From Planctomycetaceae bacterium UBA969 (GTDB lineage: Bacteria > Planctomycetota > Planctomycetia > Gemmatales > Gemmataceae): a DNA stretch of 11,797 bases. The notes beneath the pieces were generated by a model. That model did no database searches. It saw only the letters and a program-made list of their open reading frames with translations, and was not told the origin of the DNA. Both the position numbers and the translations under genes were made by a program. How positions within the stretch are numbered: the first letter of the stretch is position 1; each line of letters opens with the position of its first letter. The stretch covers positions 1 to 11,797 of the forward strand of contig DBCB01000220.1 in assembly GCA_002303765.1 (NCBI GenBank), written 5' to 3'. Shown in pieces: positions 6,135 through 11,797 of this stretch.

Positions 6135-7100
6135 CTATGCAACCTTGCGCAATGGTGCTTGTTCCGCATCACTCAAGAAATTATCTACAGTGGTGCGCCA
6201 TTTTTCTGGTTCTTTGGTTGCCAGCGATTCATGGCCACACCCTTCAAATTCTACAAAGGTCTTTTCAACCCGAATGTTTTGGTGCAATTCAAGGGCTCGA
6301 ACCAAAGGCACCCTTCGATCAAGCGTGCCATGCATTTGAAGTACAGGGCTTTTAAGATCCTTCGCATATTTTATAGGATTAAAAGTAAATCCATTATAGC
6401 CTAGGCGAACGCTTCCCCAGAAAACTAGAAGATGAGCAAGCGGATAAGGGGGGATGCCCATGGCTTTAAAGCGGGCTCCCACAGTTTCAACTAAAGTGGT
6501 GAAGGGCGACTCTAAAATGATTTTATCCACTTCTAAGTGATACAATTTTGCAGCACGCAAGATTGCTGCAGCACCCATCGAAAAACCAAACAAAATTTGA
6601 CGCTTCTGTGGCCAAACCTCTCTTGCATAATTCAAACTACTTAACACATCATTCGATTCGTTATAACCAATTGAAGTATGGCTTCCTTTCGAATCCCCTG
6701 AACCAGGGAAATCGACCATCAAACAGGAATAACCAAGTTTATGAAAAATGCGTGCTTCATTTAACAAGGTGGCTTTATTACGCACATACCCATGAAAAAG
6801 AAGCACTACCTTGCTGGAGCCTGCGCGTGGAATATACCACGATTCCAACTGGCCCTGCGATCCTTGATAATGATGTTTTTCATACTGCATGCCATGAGCA
6901 AGAGGATCACCCTCGTTTGGCTTGCAAGGTAAGTTTACACCCTTGAGCAAAACCAAAAACTTCTGGAACTTGGAAAGGTTTTCGGGTTTGGAGGTACGCT
7001 TCCCAAAAGATGCAATCTTAACCATGCCGCCTGATTGCTTCCAAGCAAGCACATTGATGATCACAAATAAAACAAGGCATGCGTAAATAAAATATTCCAT
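6135..7100 (-). CDS. Membrane-anchored alpha/beta hydrolase (YqkD/BEM46-like)
   Basis: This 321-residue protein has one N-terminal hydrophobic segment (about residues 3-19) followed by a linker, so the hydrolase domain is probably tethered to the membrane. The fold is complete: LLFHGYVRNK (100-109, oxyanion HG), MVDFPGSGDSKGS (128-140), nucleophile elbow GFSMGA (172-177, Ser174), acid HGTLDRRVP (257-265, Asp261) and GCGHESL (287-293, His290). This pattern matches serine hydrolases of the YqkD/BEM46/FrsA-like group, whose physiological substrates are mostly unknown. GGGAAGGG on the minus strand, seven bases from the ATG, supports the start. It lies 40 bases downstream of the sigma-54 regulator gene on the same strand, so it could be a third cistron. 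The gap holds only a weak four-pair hairpin, not a convincing terminator. Confidence 0.88.
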   Translation of the reverse strand: MEYFIYACLVLFVIINVLAWKQSGGMVKIASFGKRTSKPENLSKFQKFLVLLKGVNLPCKPNEGDPLAHGMQYEKHHYQGSQGQLESWYIPRAGSSKVVLLFHGYVRNKATLLNEARIFHKLGYSCLMVDFPGSGDSKGSHTSIGYNESNDVLSSLNYAREVWPQKRQILFGFSMGAAAILRAAKLYHLEVDKIILESPFTTLVETVGARFKAMGIPPYPLAHLLVFWGSVRLGYNGFTFNPIKYAKDLKSPVLQMHGTLDRRVPLVRALELHQNIRVEKTFVEFEGCGHESLATKEPEKWRTTVDNFLSDAEQAPLRKVA

Positions 7101-7140
7101 GCTTCAACCCTTCCCTAAAGCCCTGACTAAAAAAGTCTTA

Positions 7141-8586
7141 TTAACCAACCATCCTGCGCTGTTCCACTTCCTGAAACTTGTTCAATTTGTTGTAAAGAGT
7201 CTTAAGGCTAATATCTAATTCTGCTGCTGCGGCACCTTTATTGCCCTGATGTTTTTCCAACACTCTAAGCAAGTGTTCCATTTCAATTTGTTCCAAAGTA
7301 CGTGAAACAGGGTGGGTGTTTTGTGCGATTGAAAGCACAGGAACACCCCTCGAAGCATCGCGCAAATGATTAGGCAAATGCTCGGGCAATATGGTTTCGC
7401 CCCCAGCAATAATGCTTGCGTATTCCATCACATTCGCAAGTTCGCGAACATTCCCGGGCCAGGTATGTTCCAAAAGCACATCGATTGCTTCAGCCGTAAT
7501 CAAATTCTGACACTGATCCAAAGGTTTGCGAATCGCCCTAGCAAGCAAGTGCTTCGCAAGTTCTGGAATATCAGGCCTGCGGTCTCGCATTGCGGGAAGA
7601 CGAATTTCAAAAGTATTGATCCTAAAGTAAAGATCTTCACGAAAATCATCTGTCTTGATCAATTGCCTAAGATCACGATTGGTGGCACACAATACCCTAA
7701 CATCTGTGCGGAAAGGTTCAGACTCACCAACTCTTCGGATTTCTCCAGATTCTAAAAACCGCAATAACTTTACTTGGATGTTCTTGTTTAACTCGCCCAC
7801 TTCGTCAAGGAAAAGCGTACCGCCGTTGGCTACTTCAAACAAACCTTTATGATCACGATCCGAGCCGGTAAATGAACCCTTGCGATGCCCAAACAATTCA
7901 CTCTCAACAAGATTCTCAGATAATGCACCGCAATTCACAGGCACAAAAGCCTTGTCCGCGCGGGAACTTTGCTTCCAAAGAGTTCGTGCAACCAACTCCT
8001 TCCCAGTACCTGTTTCGCCGAGAATTAAAGCCGTGGAATCCGAAGGCGCCACCGTCGATATCAATTTCTGCACTGCACTCATCCCAGGCGATTTTCCGAT
8101 AAGTACCGAACTGCCCTCTGCAGCCTGCACCCTGTTTTGCAAAGCCAGATTCTTATTCTTCAAATCCCTCTTCTCAATAATTTTCAGTAATACCTTTTCA
8201 ATTTCTACCAACCTGCAAGGCTTGGTGATGTAATCGAATGCACCCAATCGTATCGCTTCAATCGCAGTTTCCATGCTAGCATGGCCTGTCATCACAACAG
8301 CTTCGGTATCTGGCGCAACTTTTTTCAAATACTCGAGCACATCAATCCCAGATAAACCGGGCATGCGCAAATCCAACAATGCAGCATCAAAACTCGCCTT
8401 CTCTAATACCTTTAACGCAGTCTTGCCATCAGGGCATACCGTCACTTCATGCCCCATCCTAGGCAACTCGGTTCGCATGAATTCCTGAAGAGACTTTTCA
8501 TCATCGACAAAAAGAACCCTTAAACTATTTGAAGTTGGTTTTGGGCTTGCAGCCACCTGTTGATTGTAAGAATCGTTCATACTCAT
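7141..8586 (-). CDS. Sigma-54-dependent response regulator, NtrC family
   Basis: This 481-residue regulator has the full three-domain layout. The receiver domain (about 22-140) has the acidic pair Asp28-Asp29, phospho-acceptor Asp72 in LLDLRMPGLSG, Thr100 and Lys122. The central AAA+ domain (about 162-390) has Walker A GETGTGKE (190-197), the sigma-54 contact loop as GSFTGS (237-242) instead of GAFTGA, Walker B TLFLDEVG (257-264), arginine fingers near FREDLYFRI (Arg316, Arg322) and sensor-2 GNVREL (378-383). A Fis-type helix-turn-helix (about 432-470, NKGAAAAELDISLKTLYNKL) binds DNA. It activates sigma-54 promoters when phosphorylated, presumably by the kinase encoded just upstream (31-base gap). 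A ~20-residue polar extension precedes the receiver. Start is M1 or M3; AAGGTG lies about ten bases upstream, in a small hairpin. Confidence 0.96.
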   Translation of the reverse strand: MSMNDSYNQQVAASPKPTSNSLRVLFVDDEKSLQEFMRTELPRMGHEVTVCPDGKTALKVLEKASFDAALLDLRMPGLSGIDVLEYLKKVAPDTEAVVMTGHASMETAIEAIRLGAFDYITKPCRLVEIEKVLLKIIEKRDLKNKNLALQNRVQAAEGSSVLIGKSPGMSAVQKLISTVAPSDSTALILGETGTGKELVARTLWKQSSRADKAFVPVNCGALSENLVESELFGHRKGSFTGSDRDHKGLFEVANGGTLFLDEVGELNKNIQVKLLRFLESGEIRRVGESEPFRTDVRVLCATNRDLRQLIKTDDFREDLYFRINTFEIRLPAMRDRRPDIPELAKHLLARAIRKPLDQCQNLITAEAIDVLLEHTWPGNVRELANVMEYASIIAGGETILPEHLPNHLRDASRGVPVLSIAQNTHPVSRTLEQIEMEHLLRVLEKHQGNKGAAAAELDISLKTLYNKLNKFQEVEQRRMVG

Positions 8587-8596
8587 AATTCATCAC

Positions 8597-8610
8597 ACCT
8601 TATAAAAGGT
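8597..8610 (-). promoter_or_regulatory. Hairpin over the Shine-Dalgarno of the regulator gene
   Basis: In the 31-base gap between kinase and regulator the minus-strand message reads ACCTT-TTAT-AAGGT, a perfect five-pair stem with a four-base loop. The 3' arm, AAGGT, with the following G is the only good Shine-Dalgarno for the regulator start at 8586. The hairpin could lower initiation until a ribosome finishing the kinase gene opens it. The stem is short and AT-rich, so the effect may be small. Confidence 0.35.
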
Positions 8611-8617
8611 AAAACTA

Positions 8618-10255
8618 TCAGGCGCTAACCAATAAAGGTTGGCCTGCTGAAATACCATCCCTACGCATTGATTCATTAGTTTTCGAGGAAGACATAGGAT
8701 GAAGCGGTAGCCTAATTGTGAAAACACTTCCACGCCCCAACCCATCGCTCGAAGCTTCAATTTCGCCACCATGCTGCTGAATAATCTTATGACTGATGGT
8801 AAGCCCAAGTCCCGTGCCCTTGCCCGTGCGGTTCTGGGTAAAGAATGGCTCGAAAATATTCTCGAGCACTTCCTGATTCATGCCAATCCCCGTATCCTTG
8901 ATCGCAAGCTCAGCCTGGCCATCCTTCTCTCTGATAACAATCGTAAGAATTCCACCATCATCCATGCTGTCGAGACCATTCACGATCAAGTTTAAGATTA
9001 CCGACTTAATTTCTTCTGCGTTGATCCAAGCCTTGGTAGGTTGTTCTTCCTTTATTTCAATCTTTTTACCTTTAGAGTTTTGCAAATGCGCAGTAACATC
9101 CAAAACCGACTGCACAAGTATGGGCAGGCTGACAGCTTCACGCTTATGCTCGGTGGTTCTGCTGAAATCAAGCAGCTTTTCTGTAATATTCTTGCAGCGG
9201 AAAGCCTCTTCCTGAATCAGTTTTAAATACCTTGCGAAGTCAACAATGCAGGGATGATTTTGCTGACCTGAAGACTTGTTCGCCAAAAGCGTCAGTTCTT
9301 TTAAACGCGACTCTAAAGCCTCTGCACAAAATGCAATTCCAGCAATTGGATTATTGATTTCATGAGCAACACCCGCAGCTAAAAAGCCAACACTTGCCAA
9401 CTTTTCAGAACGCACCAACTGCCTGCTTCGCTCATTTACCTGCCTAGCAAGATCGGTATATAATTCACGAAGCCTGCGTGTCATTTCATTAAACGCTTGA
9501 CCAAGTGATTCCATTTCATCGCCACTTTTAACTTCGATTCGATGGTTGAAATCCCCACGAGAAAGCAAACTAACCCCAGCTTCAAGATCACGGATGGGGT
9601 AAAATATCCAACCATAAAAGGAGTGCAATAACCCCGCCATCAGTAGAAGGCCTATGCCACTTGACGGAACAATAATCCACAAGCTTATCTGATAATGCCT
9701 GCGGGAATCATTAATACTATGGTCAAGGTCATCATGAATTTTATCCCTAAGCAATGTGCTTTCTTTTTCAATCTTGGCGATAAGAATTCGTAAAGGCTCA
9801 AGGATGGGATGCTGGGAAAGTTTATCGCCTGGCCCTGTAACACGAGGCTCATGAAATTTTTCAGCAAGGGTTTGAAAAGCATTTAAATCTGATCTAAGCC
9901 CCGCAAGCACTTCCTTTTCATGAGCATCTTCATTTTTCAATACTAAGAAAGATTGCGAATCGCGTAGAAAAACTTCGTATTCAAGTATTTTTTTTAGGGC
10001 CAGCGATATATCCCGATGCAATTTTTCAGGCTCATCCAACAACTTTCCAAGATCCCCAGGCACCGTCATTTTTGCCAACGCTGTTTTTAATTCTTCCGCT
10101 GTTTTTAACTCTGCAACATTCCCACGAATACTGTTCATCGTCAGATAATACGACCACAAACCCTGCAACGTACCACCCAGCAAAAGGATTATAATCCCTG
10201 CAGTTAGGCAGAATGCAAATATCAATTTATGGCGTATGCGCCAGCGAATTGCCAA
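8618..10255 (-). CDS. Membrane sensor histidine kinase (HAMP-HisKA-HATPase)
   Basis: The chosen TTG start (10253-10255) gives 545 residues; an in-frame GTG at 10282 would give 554, and residue numbers here follow that longer form. A transmembrane helix (about 19-41) is followed by an external, mostly helical, Lys/Leu/Glu-rich sensor region (about 42-198), a second membrane helix (about 199-221), a HAMP linker (about 223-275), and a coiled coil leading to the H-box LAAGVAHEINNPI with phospho-accepting His307. The ATPase domain has the N-box NLIVNGLDSM (431-440), G1 DTGIGM (463-468) and G2 GKGTGLGL (487-494). All catalytic residues are present. It autophosphorylates and should pass phosphate to Asp72 of the adjacent NtrC-type regulator. 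The external signal is unknown; the helical sensor resembles four-helix-bundle types. A ~25-residue polar tail follows the ATPase domain. Confidence 0.94.
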   Translation of the reverse strand: MAIRWRIRHKLIFAFCLTAGIIILLLGGTLQGLWSYYLTMNSIRGNVAELKTAEELKTALAKMTVPGDLGKLLDEPEKLHRDISLALKKILEYEVFLRDSQSFLVLKNEDAHEKEVLAGLRSDLNAFQTLAEKFHEPRVTGPGDKLSQHPILEPLRILIAKIEKESTLLRDKIHDDLDHSINDSRRHYQISLWIIVPSSGIGLLLMAGLLHSFYGWIFYPIRDLEAGVSLLSRGDFNHRIEVKSGDEMESLGQAFNEMTRRLRELYTDLARQVNERSRQLVRSEKLASVGFLAAGVAHEINNPIAGIAFCAEALESRLKELTLLANKSSGQQNHPCIVDFARYLKLIQEEAFRCKNITEKLLDFSRTTEHKREAVSLPILVQSVLDVTAHLQNSKGKKIEIKEEQPTKAWINAEEIKSVILNLIVNGLDSMDDGGILTIVIREKDGQAELAIKDTGIGMNQEVLENIFEPFFTQNRTGKGTGLGLTISHKIIQQHGGEIEASSDGLGRGSVFTIRLPLHPMSSSKTNESMRRDGISAGQPLLVSA

Positions 10256-10260
10256 ACTCG

Positions 10261-10268
10261 ACCTCCTT
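10261..10268 (-). promoter_or_regulatory. Strong Shine-Dalgarno that places the kinase start at TTG
   Basis: The minus strand reads AAGGAGGT, a full match to the anti-Shine-Dalgarno core. From AGGAGG there are six bases to the TTG at 10255-10253, ideal spacing. It lies inside the open frame downstream of the GTG at 10282, which has no comparable site. The kinase protein therefore most likely begins MAIRWRIRHKL, giving a short basic N-terminus directly before the first membrane helix. Confidence 0.7.
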
Positions 10269-10363
10269 GTCGAACAGGGCACACCAAGCAGTTTTGTAAT
10301 CGTTTGTATTTTTTACCAAAAGAACTCACCCCATGAAAAGGCGAGTTATCCATCCCTTGGCTT

Positions 10364-10380
10364 CTTGCATGAGTTGCAAG
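10364..10380. other. Inverted repeat in the 210-base gap upstream of the kinase
   Basis: CTTGCA (10364-10369) and TGCAAG (10375-10380) are perfect inverted arms around TGAGT, 17 bases in all. There is no T-run, so it is not a terminator. It lies about 110 bases upstream of the kinase start, where an operator would be expected. A second, imperfect hairpin (AACTC...GAGTT, 10322-10347) lies between it and the gene. The gap must also hold the kinase operon promoter, which could not be assigned, and any terminator for threonine synthase; only a weak AT-rich hairpin follows that stop. Confidence 0.3.
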
Positions 10381-10492
10381 ATTAGGGAAGATAGATAAGA
10401 GGAATTTGGGCGTTTTTTATTGTTGTAGCAAACCTATCTTCTTCACCTTACTTTTCCGCATCTCAAATTATTAACCCTTGTAAAAGAAAACA

Positions 10493-11728
10493 TTACAATT
10501 CTTCATAACGAATAGGTTTGGTTCGATCCAATTGATTGGTTACTTCAGGAAGTTCATACTTCGTACCCGCCGCACAATTAAACATTACTACCGATTCATC
10601 ATCCTTGATTCTTCCAGATTTCAATTCCTTCTGATACGCAGCAAAAGTTGCAGCGCCTTCGGGGCACATCAAAAAGCCCTCCCTCTCTGCACACTCTTTT
10701 CGCGCCCGAAGTATCGCATCATCATCCACCATCGTTGCAAAACCCTTGCTTTCATTCACCGCACGAATCATCAGAAAATCGCCCACAGCAACCGGAACGC
10801 GAATTCCCCACGCAATCGTTTTGGCCCCCTGCCAAACTTCTGCATGCTCTTTTCCCTCTTCCCATGCCTTAACAATAGGCGCACAACCACTCGACTGAAC
10901 CACCACCATGCGAGGCAACTTCCCCTGAATCCACCCTATCTCTTGAAGTTCTTTAAATGCCTTCCACATTCCGATAAGGCCGGTGCCACCCCCCGTCGGA
11001 TATAAAATCACATCAGGCATCTGCCATTGAAACTGTTCCGCAAGCTCCAACCCCATCGTCTTCTTTCCCTCAATACGATAGGGCTCTTTCAAAGTAGACA
11101 TATCAAACCAACCCTTGGGCTGCTTCCCTTCACCAACAATTTTACCGCAATCATTGATCAACCCATTCACCAACCAAACCTTCCCACCTTGCTGATCGAT
11201 TTCCCGCACATTAATCGTTGGCGTATCCTCTGGGCAGAAAATATAACTTTCAATTCCTGCTTTCGATGCATATGCAGAACAAGCTGCGCCTGCATTTCCA
11301 TTCGTGGGCATCGCAATTTTTTTTATGCCTAATTCCTTCGCCATGGAAATCGCCATGCATAATCCACGAGCCTTGAACGACCCGGTAGGAAGCCTAGCTT
11401 CATCCTTCACATAAAGAGTACCTTTGCCCGCTTGAATCTTGGGCATCGTAAGAACAGGTGTGATAACTTCACCCAAGCTCACAATATTTGCTGCATGCTT
11501 GACAGGAAGAAACTCACGATAGCGCCAAAAATCTGAGGGCCGAGCTGCGATACTTTCCTTACTCACGGCTTGCGCAATTTTCTTCAGATCATAACGCACC
11601 AATAAGGGCCTACCCGCCTTGGATAAACCATGGACTTGTTCTTTAGGATAAACTTCACCCGTTAAGCCACACTCCAAATGGGTGACGAAATTAGGTCTCG
11701 GCTCGATGAGATTTGCAAATTGGTTCAT
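10493..11728 (-). CDS. thrC: Threonine synthase
   Basis: Threonine synthase converts O-phosphohomoserine to threonine with PLP, the last step of threonine biosynthesis in the cytoplasm. At 411 residues it fits the plant/archaeal-like class. The N-terminal LECGLTGEVYP (18-28) matches the segment that in related enzymes is a Cys-containing motif; one Cys is replaced by Thr, a frequent variation. The PLP lysine is Lys119 in DEARLPTGSFKARG (109-122). NGNAGAA (143-149) binds the cofactor ring side and PTGGGTGL (244-251) the phosphate. The substrate region around EGAATFAA (357-364) and the terminal NCAAGTKY (384-391) are also family-like. The ATG (11726-11728) has only a weak Shine-Dalgarno (GCGAG). 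Related fold-II enzymes such as threonine dehydratase or cysteate synthase are less likely given the N-terminal domain. Nothing was recognised in the 69 bases beyond it. Confidence 0.93.
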   Translation of the reverse strand: MNQFANLIEPRPNFVTHLECGLTGEVYPKEQVHGLSKAGRPLLVRYDLKKIAQAVSKESIAARPSDFWRYREFLPVKHAANIVSLGEVITPVLTMPKIQAGKGTLYVKDEARLPTGSFKARGLCMAISMAKELGIKKIAMPTNGNAGAACSAYASKAGIESYIFCPEDTPTINVREIDQQGGKVWLVNGLINDCGKIVGEGKQPKGWFDMSTLKEPYRIEGKKTMGLELAEQFQWQMPDVILYPTGGGTGLIGMWKAFKELQEIGWIQGKLPRMVVVQSSGCAPIVKAWEEGKEHAEVWQGAKTIAWGIRVPVAVGDFLMIRAVNESKGFATMVDDDAILRARKECAEREGFLMCPEGAATFAAYQKELKSGRIKDDESVVMFNCAAGTKYELPEVTNQLDRTKPIRYEEL

Positions 11729-11797
11729 GCTCGCATTATGCCTTAATAAACAGCCACGGGAAAGCAGAAAAAAGAAGACTAAGCAGAAGATTTTGCC

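Noticed and set aside
6548..6946. A 132-codon plus-strand frame opposite the membrane-anchored hydrolase.
   Set aside because: It is antisense to a gene with a complete catalytic triad and shows no domain or start signal of its own.
10283..10492. A sigma-54 promoter (GG-N10-GC type) that the regulator might use, sought here and in the other gene upstream regions.
   Set aside because: Candidates examined upstream of the kinase, sulfotransferase-like, RbsD-like, tyrosine-rich and threonine synthase genes lacked the required spacing or bases.

Overview
The window has ten genes, one of them cut by the left edge, and short intergenic gaps; no gene-free stretch exceeds about 275 bases. GC is moderate (roughly 45%). 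The mix of genes suggests a free-living Gram-negative-type bacterium, most likely a planctomycete or relative: a sulfotransferase-like gene paired with a class IV aminotransferase-like gene, small exported proteins of unknown function, and NtrC-type signalling. That taxonomic call is an inference from gene content. No tRNA, rRNA, CRISPR array, insertion sequence, integrase or attachment site was seen.

Left part (1-2340): the start of a beta-hydroxyacid (3-hydroxyisobutyrate-type) dehydrogenase leaves the window to the left. Divergent from it are a small membrane protein with a SHOCT-like segment and then clpX, the ATPase of the ClpXP protease, which ends in a clear intrinsic terminator.

Middle-left (2379-4011, minus strand): a P-loop sulfotransferase-like gene is followed after 10 bases by a branched-chain/D-amino-acid aminotransferase-like gene. 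The aminotransferase fold keeps most cofactor-pocket residues, but the position of the catalytic PLP-lysine reads His-His. From memory, plants carry these two domains fused in one polypeptide, also with an HHNN-type motif, so the pair looks like the unfused bacterial form of a poorly understood system. This is the most interesting item in the window.

Middle (4181-6111, plus strand): an exported RbsD/FucU-like (sugar mutarotase fold) protein is coupled by a one-base overlap to an exported alpha/beta hydrolase. A small exported tyrosine-rich protein follows.

Right (6135-11728, minus strand): transcription runs leftwards through threonine synthase and then a sensor histidine kinase, an NtrC-family sigma-54 response regulator and a membrane-anchored alpha/beta hydrolase. 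The kinase and regulator form a two-component operon. The hydrolase follows 40 bases later and may be co-transcribed. The kinase probably starts at a TTG codon behind a perfect Shine-Dalgarno, and the regulator's Shine-Dalgarno lies in a small hairpin.
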